A stretch of DNA of 64,000 nt from Centrapalus pauciflorus (GCA_020465985.1 JAANYP010002062.1:21614-85613); one strand, 5' to 3'. Shown: positions 1 to 10,253, counted from the first letter of the stretch. Numbers and translations: made by a program. Notes: generated by a model from the letters alone, not told the origin.

Positions 1-1813
1 GCCTGAAGGTTTTTCATTAACTGCTCAATGAGGGAGCGCATCGATCTTAACTCGGCGGCCTGGTCACAGACGAATGTTTTCAGCTCAATATTCTCCTCTT
101 GGATTGTTTCAACTGTCTTCTTCATTTCAGCATTTTCTTTATCTAAATTTGCATTATGTGCCTGAATTTCACCTATTGCCTTTGTTAGGCTCAGGATTTG
201 GACATGTTGGAAATCCACTCGAGATTTGAGTTGAAGAAACCGCTGATTTTCAGCATAGGCGGTAGATGTGGATGGAATGGACTGAATGGGAGAAGGGTTG
301 AATGGTGGTGGAATATATGGCTCATGAGGTTGAGGTGGTGGTGATGGTGGAGCTGTGGTTTGAGGTTGGGTTTAGGGAACTTCTGACTGACTGGCGGATG
401 CAGAGGAAGACCCTTGCATGAACCGATGACGTTTGGCCCTTTGCCTCGTCAGTAGTGGAGCATCATCTTCTTCTTCAAAATCCGAATCTTCAGATTCCCT
501 GGCCTCTCGCCTTCTCGAACCACCTTCATTGATGATCAAACGTGAACCATAAGTTCCAATTTGAACAGATTCTGGAGCTTCAACTTCGATATCCTCCAGG
601 TCTTCTGATTCTGTAGCGGATGATGACTCATCATTGCCAGTCTGCTCTGGCACATATTCATCAACATCTCTGAATATATCATCTGTATCTACCGGGGGAC
701 TAAGCAGCTCATCTACTAACGCTGCTGCAACCTCTTCATTGGCATGTGGACCAGATGCCCATATTTCCTCCAATGTTTGAGCAATCTGCTCGGACTCGGG
801 GACTGAATCGCGAACGGCACTTGAAGTCCCTGCTTCCTGTGCTTGTGGCTGTTCATTCGTAGTAGGCCTGGATGCCTGAATCTGAGTCGCAGATTGTCTT
901 TGTCTTCGCCTTGGATCACTTGGACGCGCACGAAGCTGTTGTTGTTGTGGCCGTTGCTGTTGTTGTTGTGGTTGTTGTTGTTGCTGACGAGGCTGAACTT
1001 CTACTTCACATGCCCAGTTGGCATTATCAGGTGCCACAAAGTTCCTGTCTAAGACAGCTCCAAACAACGGACGAGCAACAGGAACAGCCAATCTTCCTTG
1101 GTGTGAGGAACAATCAGCAAATATGCGTTTCTCCATTACATTCACGCTCAAAGAATCATTTGATTGTGGCAGACTTGGCAAAAAGTGGCGTATCAACATC
1201 ATCACGAACCTCGGATACAAAAGGAACCTTTCTCTCTCAGGAGCCGTGATTTGATGGATAAATTCCGAGAAAATCAGCTGCGAGAAACTAAACTTCTTAT
1301 TGTATACCATCGCGATCATTGCTGATTGGATTTTTGATACTATATAATCAAAACCAGCTTTCTTAGGCGCAAAACAGATCATAAACACATGGACCAAGAA
1401 ACGCCATTGTCCTATCAACCCGCTTTTCATATATGAAGATTTTGTAACGTCCAAGCTGTATCCCATTCTCAAAAAGCTGCTTGCCTAATACTTAAAGGAA
1501 AGTCTGTAGGCCCGTCTTCTTGTTCTAGGGAACCCAACTGCAGCACTTGTCTCAAAATATCAGCGGAGAAAACTAAAGGTTGTCCGGCAATTCTAGTTCT
1601 TAACACTGTCGGGGTGACAGTGCAGTCCACCTGCAAGTGATCGTAAAATTGACGTACATAGGATATCACAATCGGAATGTTTTCATACAACACATAACTT
1701 ATTCTAGATTCCGCCAGAAAATCTAAAACTTCTCGAAATCCCTGCGCCTCAGGGATGTTATGGGCAGGATTCAGTACCATATTGTGCTTGGGAACAAAAG
1801 CACGAAGCGCCAT
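1..1813 (-). pseudogene. A1 accessory ORF after pol, broken
   Basis: Accessory protein in the env-like position of the Copia element; function unknown. The likely start is the ATG at 1813-1811, just after a splice-acceptor-like CAG, because the homologous A2 copy begins at the same place. The N-terminal ~250 residues form a conserved globular region (motif YVRQFYDHLQVDCTVTP, then HQITAPERERFLLYPRF) resembling the 'putative plant transposon protein' domain. A glutamine-rich stretch (complement of about 930-1000), an acidic tract and a predicted coiled coil reaching base 1 follow. Two lesions are visible: a 1-nt loss near 1470 (A2 reads through in one frame here) and a TAA at 372-374, after which the frame reopens into the coiled coil. 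No signal peptide or obvious membrane segment was seen, so a true envelope protein is not supported. Confidence 0.75.
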
Positions 1814-1815
1814 AT

Positions 1816-1818
1816 CTG
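1816..1818 (-). promoter_or_regulatory. Candidate 3' splice site before A1 accessory ORF
   Basis: On the minus strand a CTAAC branchpoint-like motif, a T-rich run and TGTGCAG directly precede ATATGGCG, the accessory ORF start. A2 has TTGTACAG then ATATGGG at 51620-51613. Matching acceptor and start in two diverged copies suggests the ORF is expressed from a spliced RNA. The donor site was not identified. Confidence 0.5.
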
Positions 1819-1971
1819 CACAATACATAAAATTGTTAGATTATTATTAAAAATCAATAAACTTGTTTAAATTCAAATTTGTTTTATCTTGTATTTGATT
1901 AAATACAAAATCTAACACAATTAAATTTCCAAAAGTTTAATAAAATTTAAATTCAACAAAATAAATGAAGT

Positions 1972-2640
1972 ACAGATTCGAGAGTAACAGATTCGAAGTG
2001 CCCATATTCGAATGTAATGGACAGATTCGAATATACCCTATTCGAGTCTGATGGACAGATTCGAATATCTGGTCATCTCGAATCTATTGATAGATTCGAG
2101 AAACCCATGATCAGATTCGAATGTCTATTATCAGATTCGAAAGGCCGACATCTCTTTTTTCAACAAAAATCCAAGATTTTAACCATTTTGAACTAGGTAA
2201 ATCACATACTTTAGTTCAACTAAGTTCTAATCACTGATTTATGCCTTTAATTTGATATTTTATAGGTCCTAACTTAGTTATTTATGAATAACTCTATTTG
2301 ACCAATAAAACATCAAAATGTGATGTTTAAGCCCAAATTTGTGTATGAAACCACCAAAATCTTGTACAATCATGTTGCTTATACCTAGATTTGAAAGTAG
2401 AATCGACCACAAAAGCTTTAGAATCGACGAAATGTCGTTTAGTGGAAATACATTAGACTCGAGATTAGATTCGAGATCGCCAGTGATAGATTCGAGAAAT
2501 CAGATTCGAGAACAGTGAGAAGTAAATGCCTTCACTGTGGACCTTTATATACTAACTACCTTCGAGTCTATGTGTAGATTCGAGTCTACTGACAGATTCG
2601 AGAACTTCAAATTCGAGTCTGTCTTAGATTCGAAGCTACA
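1972..2640. repeat. Cluster of AGATTCGA/TTCGAA short palindromic repeats
   Basis: Irregularly spaced copies of AGATTCGAR, TTCGAATCT and TTCGAGTCT occur in two groups, about 1972-2150 and 2455-2640. The TTCGAA core is self-complementary. The same motif is dense in this element's leader (10318-10720) and LTR (11205-11390) and in the A2 spacer. Confidence 0.75.
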
Positions 2641-3244
2641 AACACTTAGAAAAATTTCGGAAATTTTGAAATAATTTCAACTTTTTCAACTATTTTCTAC
2701 TGTGTAGTGTAACCAGATAAACTATGCCAAATCTTTTACCCTAAGCTCAGATATTTCACGCATTGTATATTTTATCCAACTTTGAATGCACCCTCAGTAA
2801 CTTTTGACCTTTTACCTAAGTAAAAACTAAAATATACTAATAAAATAAGCTAAGGTAAAATTAAAATAGAATAAAATAAAATTTTGACTAAAAAATTTAA
2901 TCTAAACTTAAGAAAAAATTTACAATCTAAGCTAAAAAACTTAACAATATATTTTGATGAGTATAGTCTAAGAAAGATTCAATCAGATAGCGATGTCCGA
3001 TACTAACTTTCAGTACTTAAACTTTCACACTTAGGAATTTTTGATTCCTTTGATTGTTTGTCGTGACATACCCACTTAGCCGATTGTTGGTATTTTACCC
3101 TGTTAAACACTCTACATTTCGGAATATCCTTTGGCCTATTTATTTATCAGGAAATTATCTTACGTGACTCAGACATAGACATACTTTTATGATCAAGGCA
3201 CACAGACAAAAATTCTAACTTGTTGGTATTTGCAAACTTTCTTT

Positions 3245-3435
3245 AAAAGACAAACATCGGACACAGGTCTGTATTCTCATAAAACAAAGTGTCTTAGTTC
3301 GACTTAAGGTTTATTTTTAAAGTTAGCAGATAGCGGTGACAGGTCTGTACTGACGTACAACAAAGCGACATGTCTGCTAACCCGAATCTAAACAGAGACA
3401 ACAGGTCTGTACTTACGTACAACAGAGTTGCATGT
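3245..3435 (-). other. Triple stem-loop block in A1 spacer
   Basis: Three copies of a unit containing CAGGTCTGTA, the last two followed by CTKACGTACAAC, start near 3263, 3339 and 3401. The middle unit is closed by a perfect 9-bp stem, GTTAGCAGA (3322-3330) with TCTGCTAAC (3373-3381), enclosing 42 nt. The first unit has a weaker stem (about 7 of 9 pairs) and the third a short AAACA/TGTTT stem. The equivalent A2 units at 52928-53129 have 8-9 bp stems with 41-42-nt loops. The function is unknown; an RNA element of the genomic or spliced transcript is an inference. Confidence 0.6.
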
Positions 3436-3985
3436 TTTCGACTCTCAGTTACATATGATATTTCTATTCTTTCCATTTTAGATGTATTTGATGTTGCCAT
3501 ACATCCCCAGAAAGTTTGCATACCTCATTTAGACTCAATGTTTGTATGTCTTGTACATAAAAATTAAGACCGATTGGTCATACATCTAGGTTAGTGACAC
3601 GCTTGACTTTTTCTAGAATATTTATTAGCCTTGTGATTCCCTATATGTATTATGCCTACCAACACATCAAACTAAATAAAGTATAACACTTAGGATTTAG
3701 TTGCATTATGTGTGAAAGCCTAAACACTTAGAGTCTGTAACGACGGTGCTAATTTTCGTCACTTTGAACCTATGTATCTAAGACTTAACTCCTTTTCTGA
3801 TATTCTCTTTTTTTGTATTTTTGTAATTTTCTCTCTTTTTTCTTTTGTTTTTCATAGCAAAACGCATTAAACTAAGCTAATCTACTGACTTACTAAAAAC
3901 AGAAACTTACCTAAATTAGCCGACTACTGTAAAAAGAAAGAAATATAACAACTATAAAAGGAAATAAAATACTACTAAGGTCAAT

Positions 3986-6900
3986 TTACTCTGGGTTGCG
4001 CATTCCATTAAGTTGAATTAAATACTCAAATCGTGACTTATCAAACGCTTTGGTAAATAAATCAGCATTATTATCTTCTGTTGCCACTTTTACCAGTTTG
4101 ATCAAGTTCTTTTCAGCACAATCACGAATAAAATGATGTCTTATGTCTATGTGCTTTGTTTTACTGTGTTTAACTGGATTATTTGTTATCGCAATTGTAG
4201 ATTGATTGTCTATCCTAATTGGAGTTTGAGTATAAGCCAAACCGTAATCCCGCAATTGTTGTTGTATCCACAGAACCTGTGAAAAGCAACTACCAGCAGC
4301 AACATACTCGGCCTCGCACGTTGACACGGCTACCGATGTTTGTTTCTTGCATTGCCAGGACACCAATCTCCCTCCTAGGAACTGACAACCTCCAGTTGTA
4401 GATTTGCGCGTCAAGCTGCATCCTCCGTAGTCAGAATCTGTGAACGCTTCCAACTCTAGATCTCCCTCCGCGTGATACCAAAGTCCCAGCTTCGGTTTCG
4501 ACTTGAGGTATCGTAGAATCCGCTTCACAGCTTTCATATGCATCTCCTTCGGATTCGCTTGAAACCTAGCACAAATACACACAGCAAACATTATGTCAGG
4601 TCTTGAAGCAGTTAAATACATAAGTGACCCAAACATGGCCCGATATAAAGTCGGATCCACATCGGTATCACTTTCAGTACCCGGCCCGAGATTGTGATTC
4701 ACTTGAATCGGCGTGCTGAAGTGGGCAGTCAACTTTGTTCCTTCCATCCCAAACCGTTCCAATATGTCATAAACATACTTGGTCTGATGGATAAACATGC
4801 CTTCCTTCTTCTGGTCAACTTGTAACCCTAAAAAGAAATTCAACTCCCCCATAGCACTCATCTCGAACTTAGACTTCATAACCTTCTCGAAATCTTTGCA
4901 CATCTGTTCGTCTGATGATCCAAAAATGATATCATCTACGTACACTTGCACCAAGATAAAATGATCTCCCTTTCTCTTAACAAATAGAGTACTATCTATC
5001 CTACCCCTCTCAAAGCCATTTTCTAAAAGATGGTTGGATAGAGTCTCATACCATGCCCTAGGTGCCTGATGTAATCCATAAAGAGCCTTATCTAATCGAT
5101 ATACTCTATCAGGATATTTAGGATTTGTAAACCCGGGCGGCTGTTCTACATACACCAACTCCTTCACTTTCCCATACAGGAAAGCACTCTTAACGTCCAG
5201 TTGATATACCTTAAATCCTTTGAAGGAGGCAAAAGCTAAAAACAACCTAATTGCTTCTAACCTTGCTACTGGTGCAAACACTTCGTTGTAATCGATTCCC
5301 TCCTCTTGGTTGAAACCCTTTACAACTAATCTCGCCTTGTTGCGCGTGACTATACCCCGATCGTCTCTTTTGCACTTAAAAACCCATTTGGTTCCTATTG
5401 CAATCTCCCCTCGATGTAACGGAACTAACTCCCACACTTCTAGTTTCCTAAATTGTGAAAGTTCTTCCTGCATCGCTTCAACCCAGGAGTTGTCCTTAAG
5501 TGCCATTTGCACATTTTTGGGCTCTACTTGCGATATGAAACACGAATATAGACATGTGTGATATGCCTCGGAGTCGTTTATCATCGAAAACAACACAGTG
5601 TTGTTATTTACACTACTCCGAGTCCTCACACCCTCGTTAGGATTTCCTATGATGCTATCTATAGGATGGTTCTTGTTAATCCTAGAGGTCTCTATTTCGT
5701 CTACCCTTAGATTATCTCCTAAGTTGGATCCTATTTCACCTAAAGGGGGAACAGGCTCAGCTTCCACATTCTCTTCCTCACGGACGTTTTCCTCAGAGGC
5801 AGAACTTGATGCTTGAGTCTGATTCTCAGTGTTAGGTTCTTCTGGATTAGCAACTTCTGGAGACCCATCTACAGTCGCAGTAGGCTCGGACGTAGATTCG
5901 AACGTGGTCCTTGGAAAAATATGGCCATCGTCATTTAGGTGCAACGTCGCCATGTCTTTATCGATTGTACCTGCAGTATCATCCAAAGGAATGTTAAATG
6001 ACTCAAATAACTTATCATAGTCAAATATCCATTCCGGACCAGTTTGGGGTTCATGTGTATAACTTGTGACTTCAATATTATACACAATCTCCACAGTACC
6101 ACTCTTTTTGTTAAAAACCCGTTTGTTTGGTGAGTTTGGCACATAACCTAGGAAGTATCCTTCGTCAGCCTTTTCACCAAACTTCGGTTGATGTTTTGTT
6201 CTTAAAAGTGTGCATGGTACTCCAAACGGTTCGAATCCAGTTAAGTTAGGTGGCCGTTTATTCAAAATTTCATAACATGTTTTGTTCAATGATTTGACTG
6301 TAAGGACTCTATTTAAAATGTGGCACGCGGTATTCACTGCCTCCCCCCAAAACATGGTAGGAAGCTTTGAATCCGAAAGCATAGTCCTTGCAGCCTCAAT
6401 CAATGTTCTGTTTTTACGTTCGGCCACCCCATTCTGTTGTGGTTCATATGGTGCACTGAATTGATGCACGATGCCCTTTGATAGGCAATATACACCAATT
6501 ACAGAGTTTTTAAATTCAGTCCCATTATCACTACGTATATTTTTAACCCTTGTTCCGTAGGAATTCTCCACTTGGTCTAAGAACCCGATGAGCTTTGTAG
6601 CCGTCTCGTCCTTCGTACCTAAAAAGAAAACCCAAGAAAAACGTGAGTAATCGTCGGTGATAACTAAGCAAAACCAACTACCTCCAATACTCCTTTTGTT
6701 GATTGGGCCGAAAAGGTCCATATGCAACAAATCGAATGTCGAGGTTATGGAATTCAGCTTCTTGGACTTGTGTGTCTTTTTAAGTTGCTTGCCCTTCATG
6801 CACGGTAGACACTTGTCTTCAAATTGAAAGCTCTTCAGAGGCACACCTTGCACCAAACCATTCTTTGTTATGTAGTTCATTTTCCTTAGGTGCAAGTGAG

Positions 6901-7435
6901 CCACGCGTCTGTGCCACAAAACCGATTCCGTCTCCGAAGCTTTTGATAGTAAGCAGATCGGACCCATCGAATTATCTGGCTTGTTCATGTCGAGCATGTA
7001 CAAGTCATTCTTCCTTGGAGCCCGCATCAATATCCAATCTTCAGGTATCTTGAATCCCGGCTTTAGCACTAACGCCTCAGTGTCAGTAAATAACACCGAG
7101 TTCTTCTTATCACAGATTTGAGATACACTAATGAGATTATGAACCAGTTTATCAACGTGATAAACTTGATCCAATGTAATCGTCCCATTAGTGACTTCTC
7201 CAGTTCCAGTGATATTTCCTCCTTTGTTGCCCGCGAATGATACAAATCCCCTATTACCCCCCTTGAAGTCTGTGAGAAGACTTCTTTCCCCCGTCATATG
7301 CCTGGAGCAACCACTGTCGACGAACCACTTGTTGTTTGGACCGGTAGTTATCTCCTGCACATGAAAGAAAAATAGGTTAGTTATCACGGGGAACCCAAGC
7401 CATGACTGACTTGGTAATACCATTCTCGTCCACAT
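3986..7435 (-). CDS. pol: A1 pol polyprotein (PR-IN-RT-RNase H), intact
   Basis: Copia polyprotein of about 1149 residues that cleaves, integrates and reverse-transcribes the element. Protease: VDSGCSRHMTG, with DSG at residues 40-42. GAG-pre-integrase zinc finger: H175/H180 and C209/C212. Integrase core: D240 (HMDLFGP), D303 (SDNGTEF) and E339 (GVAERKN), with the canonical 35 residues between the last two. RT: LDVKSAFLYG and catalytic YVDD at 832-835. RNase H: FTDSDYGG near 1000, CEAEY near 1041 and the TKHIDIRHHF tail. No stop or frameshift is present. The first residues overlap the end of gag in the +1 frame, so the true start is a frameshift junction, not the first ATG. Compared with A2, all catalytic residues are retained. 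Confidence 0.93.
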   Translation of the reverse strand: MWTRMVLPSQSWLGFPVITNLFFFHVQEITTGPNNKWFVDSGCSRHMTGERSLLTDFKGGNRGFVSFAGNKGGNITGTGEVTNGTITLDQVYHVDKLVHNLISVSQICDKKNSVLFTDTEALVLKPGFKIPEDWILMRAPRKNDLYMLDMNKPDNSMGPICLLSKASETESVLWHRRVAHLHLRKMNYITKNGLVQGVPLKSFQFEDKCLPCMKGKQLKKTHKSKKLNSITSTFDLLHMDLFGPINKRSIGGSWFCLVITDDYSRFSWVFFLGTKDETATKLIGFLDQVENSYGTRVKNIRSDNGTEFKNSVIGVYCLSKGIVHQFSAPYEPQQNGVAERKNRTLIEAARTMLSDSKLPTMFWGEAVNTACHILNRVLTVKSLNKTCYEILNKRPPNLTGFEPFGVPCTLLRTKHQPKFGEKADEGYFLGYVPNSPNKRVFNKKSGTVEIVYNIEVTSYTHEPQTGPEWIFDYDKLFESFNIPLDDTAGTIDKDMATLHLNDDGHIFPRTTFESTSEPTATVDGSPEVANPEEPNTENQTQASSSASEENVREEENVEAEPVPPLGEIGSNLGDNLRVDEIETSRINKNHPIDSIIGNPNEGVRTRSSVNNNTVLFSMINDSEAYHTCLYSCFISQVEPKNVQMALKDNSWVEAMQEELSQFRKLEVWELVPLHRGEIAIGTKWVFKCKRDDRGIVTRNKARLVVKGFNQEEGIDYNEVFAPVARLEAIRLFLAFASFKGFKVYQLDVKSAFLYGKVKELVYVEQPPGFTNPKYPDRVYRLDKALYGLHQAPRAWYETLSNHLLENGFERGRIDSTLFVKRKGDHFILVQVYVDDIIFGSSDEQMCKDFEKVMKSKFEMSAMGELNFFLGLQVDQKKEGMFIHQTKYVYDILERFGMEGTKLTAHFSTPIQVNHNLGPGTESDTDVDPTLYRAMFGSLMYLTASRPDIMFAVCICARFQANPKEMHMKAVKRILRYLKSKPKLGLWYHAEGDLELEAFTDSDYGGCSLTRKSTTGGCQFLGGRLVSWQCKKQTSVAVSTCEAEYVAAGSCFSQVLWIQQQLRDYGLAYTQTPIRIDNQSTIAITNNPVKHSKTKHIDIRHHFIRDCAEKNLIKLVKVATEDNNADLFTKAFDKSRFEYLIQLNGMRNPE

Positions 7436-10253
7436 ACTTGAACTCTTTCAAGTACCCATCTCGCCTTTCAGGTGACTTGGGCCTTTGAACTGAATTCTGT
7501 TGTGGTGCCGAGTGATTTAGATTCACTCTTTGCCTTTGAGTAGGCATTTGTTGTGGTGCTCTAGAATAAGTCTTATTATAATGCATTTCAGACTGTGATC
7601 CCTGAGCTTTTACCGGAACATATTGTCTAACAGGAGTATGTGACCTAACTGGAGTGTGTGACCTGCTAGGTGTGGTGCTCCTATAGACTTGTTGAGGTGC
7701 TGACCTAGATTGATTAAAGACACGATTCGGTGAATTTGTCCTAACCACTTCTTTTGGTCCAACCTTAACCGGTGTTTGTTTCACAACAGGTTTTGGTGCG
7801 GCCTGCACAGTTTTCTCGGTACTCTGAGAACTACTCGTGCTCGCCACACTTGGTGAGGGCTTTACAGGTGTTGGGTTCACTGTCTTAGGGGTAAGTTCTG
7901 CTTTCCTATTTGGACAGTGAGAAGCAACATGCCCTTTCTCGTGACATCTAAAGCAAGACATCTTATCCATGGACTTTTTGGTTGGTCCCTTAGATCTAGG
8001 TGTCTCACTAGTGTCTATTACCTTTGGTACATCTACAGTGTCTGTCTCTTCGACCTGGTCAGCCCATGAAATTTTCTGTGTTCCTGCAGGTGTTTCACTG
8101 GAGGAAGACACAAATTTCACTTTCTTGACCTTGACGGTTGAGTCAGTCACCTTAGGTGTATTTTCATCTTTAGGCTCAGGTGTAGGTTCAGGTAGGTCCT
8201 CTAAAACTACTGACTTGTCAGTTTTCTCCTGAGGCTGAGGCACATAGTTATCATTGAAAGGTGGAGGAATTTCGTGAAAACCTAGACCTACAGGCTTCTT
8301 AGACTGTCTTTGGGCATCTAAGACTTTTCCTAGGTTTAGGCTCGAATTCCTAAACTTTTCCAGCTTGCTATTTGCCTCTGCTACCTTAACCTTGGTCTCG
8401 GCTAGCTCTATGTCCTTGTCTTTCAGACTTTTGGTCAAGGCTTCTACGTGCTCATACATAAGTTCTATCCTAACACACTGCTCACTCAGTTTGTCTTTTA
8501 GAACGATTACATCTTGAGCATCAGCCTTAAGCTTTTCTTTTAAATCTTGTTTTATATCATTTAGGCTAGCATTTTCTATTTTTAAGTTTTCATTTTGAGC
8601 AGCTATGGTCTTATGTGAGTCTAAGACTAGATTTAACCTATCGTTAGAACTAACACATAAAGCACATAAATCACGAAATAGAGAATTAGAAAGACTAACC
8701 TTAGAGTTATCAGATTCCACGTTGGCCATCTGAGCAGCAAACTCCAGCACGGTCTGATCATTCGCTTTCTCTACCCACATCGGACTGTTTTCCCTTGTGG
8801 TCTGCTCATCTTCATCACAACCATTCTCCGTAACTTCAGCCATGAAAGCTCTAGCGTTGGACTCCGGATGTGAACTCCAGTCATAAGAACCATCTAGCTG
8901 TCTTTCAGAAGTGACATTGGATATCAGACCCGCTAGATTGGCTTGACCAGATGAAGAACTCGGAAGATATCTCTGTTGGGACTGACTTTGGTACTGTCCT
9001 TGATGCTGACTCTGTCCTTGGTATGATTCTACCTTCGGTCTTTGACACTCCCTCGCGAAATGTCCCAATCCCTGACAGTTGTAGCATTTGACCTTGGACT
9101 TATCAAATCCTATCCCCTTGTTATTCATCTGGAGATTCCTCCCAGTTCTCTTTATGAATCTCTTAACCCTCTGGGTTACCATGGCCAGTTGCCATTTCAG
9201 ATCCATTTCCTCTAAGTCATCAGGGTCGACCTGATCGTAATCTTCATCCCAAAGAGCCGGATCATTAATCTTCCCTTGAACGCAATTTCCGTATGCGGCC
9301 ACAAACGAAGCAAGCAGATTCAGATGTTCTTCCGCCGACTTTGCGCTCATTGGCATCTTCGAATAGTTCTGACTGGTCGATGCCTGTTGGACTTGAGGTT
9401 GCGGTTCTTCCGATCTTCCTAACCCTAAGAACGCGCGATTTAGTGAGTCTTCGGACTCTGGTGGCGATGACGTTTCTCCGGTGAAAAACGCTGTAGCACT
9501 TTTCTGATCAGCTGTCACTGATGATTTTGCTGTCTTTCCAAAATACATAGCCGGATTTTGGACTTGCTCGTAATCAGTCTCAGCCTTTATCATTTCGAAG
9601 TGATATGCCCTCAACGTTCCCACGATGTCATCCAGCGATTGAGCATAGTATTTATCTTCATTCAGCTTAATCATAGCCACGTACATAGCCCATTTGGCTG
9701 GTAGGGCATCAAGAAGCTTGTTGTTCTTGTCTGTGTCAGAATACTCAATACCATGACTTTCAAGCTCTGTTATCAGATGATAAAATCGTGTGATAATATC
9801 ATCCAACTGTTCATCCTTAAGAGCCTTGAAAATTGCAAACTGTTGGGTCAACAGCTCTGTACGCTTTCTACGTACCCGTGGATTACCCTCACACCTTTTC
9901 TGGAAAGATTCCCAAAGTTCTTTCGACGTCCTTTGAGTCCGAAATGTGTGCAAGATATCTTGAGGTAACGCCATTCGGATAATAGAGAAAGCTTTGTTTT
10001 CGGCTTCAAATAATTTCTTGTCATCTTCTTTCATCATTTGATATGACAAGACCTTTTGACGGCCTTCAACCTCAGATACTGGTGGAATGTACCCTTCATC
10101 AATGCACACCCACATGCGCATGTCGTTGAATCGTACAAAATCCGTGAATCTATCCTTCCACCAGTAGTAATCCTCAACTTTCATCAGCTTAGGTGGTGCA
10201 TTGGCCTTCCCAACTTCGTGATCCATTTCAAGGAATTTCTGAAGGTTTGACAT
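7377..10253 (-). CDS. gag: A1 gag, long Sirevirus-type nucleocapsid protein, intact
   Basis: Gag of 958 residues, far longer than typical copia gag (about 300-400) but normal for Sireviruses. The N-terminal ~230 residues are a UBN2-type gag domain (YWWKDRFTDFV; KELWESFQKRCEGN). A first zinc knuckle CYNCQGLGHFAREC is at about 390-403, a long charged coiled coil at about 535-640 and a second knuckle CFRCHEKGHVASHC near 765. A proline/serine/threonine-rich basic tail with repeated SHTPVR follows. The ATG at 10253 is the first in frame after the leader and matches the family N-terminus. Gag should form the virus-like particle and bind RNA. It ends 59 nt inside the pol ORF. Confidence 0.92.
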   Translation of the reverse strand: MSNLQKFLEMDHEVGKANAPPKLMKVEDYYWWKDRFTDFVRFNDMRMWVCIDEGYIPPVSEVEGRQKVLSYQMMKEDDKKLFEAENKAFSIIRMALPQDILHTFRTQRTSKELWESFQKRCEGNPRVRRKRTELLTQQFAIFKALKDEQLDDIITRFYHLITELESHGIEYSDTDKNNKLLDALPAKWAMYVAMIKLNEDKYYAQSLDDIVGTLRAYHFEMIKAETDYEQVQNPAMYFGKTAKSSVTADQKSATAFFTGETSSPPESEDSLNRAFLGLGRSEEPQPQVQQASTSQNYSKMPMSAKSAEEHLNLLASFVAAYGNCVQGKINDPALWDEDYDQVDPDDLEEMDLKWQLAMVTQRVKRFIKRTGRNLQMNNKGIGFDKSKVKCYNCQGLGHFARECQRPKVESYQGQSQHQGQYQSQSQQRYLPSSSSGQANLAGLISNVTSERQLDGSYDWSSHPESNARAFMAEVTENGCDEDEQTTRENSPMWVEKANDQTVLEFAAQMANVESDNSKVSLSNSLFRDLCALCVSSNDRLNLVLDSHKTIAAQNENLKIENASLNDIKQDLKEKLKADAQDVIVLKDKLSEQCVRIELMYEHVEALTKSLKDKDIELAETKVKVAEANSKLEKFRNSSLNLGKVLDAQRQSKKPVGLGFHEIPPPFNDNYVPQPQEKTDKSVVLEDLPEPTPEPKDENTPKVTDSTVKVKKVKFVSSSSETPAGTQKISWADQVEETDTVDVPKVIDTSETPRSKGPTKKSMDKMSCFRCHEKGHVASHCPNRKAELTPKTVNPTPVKPSPSVASTSSSQSTEKTVQAAPKPVVKQTPVKVGPKEVVRTNSPNRVFNQSRSAPQQVYRSTTPSRSHTPVRSHTPVRQYVPVKAQGSQSEMHYNKTYSRAPQQMPTQRQRVNLNHSAPQQNSVQRPKSPERRDGYLKEFKYVDENGITKSVMAWVPRDN

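Larger units (their letters stand above)
1829..3985 (-). other. Non-coding spacer between pol and accessory ORF of A1
   Basis: About 2.1 kb with no convincing coding potential. It is AT-rich and collinear with 51621-53698 in A2. It contains clustered TTCGA motifs (1972-2640), an A/T-rich stretch (about 2820-2940), three repeated stem-loops (about 3245-3435) and a conserved tract near 3540-3780. Conservation without an ORF suggests a structural or regulatory RNA role, or simply shared descent. Confidence 0.7.

Noticed and set aside
843..1249. + strand frames rich in Val/Leu/Ala opposite the A1 accessory ORF
   Set aside because: Antisense shadow of the CAA/CAG glutamine tract; no homologue or start context.
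372..1813. Calling the accessory ORF an envelope gene
   Set aside because: The position is env-like, but no signal peptide, transmembrane helix or cleavage site is visible; the globular and coiled-coil layout does not fit an envelope protein.
2940..3790. CRISPR-like or satellite array in the A1 spacer
   Set aside because: The three repeats are imperfect, few, inside a retrotransposon and explained by stem-loop units.
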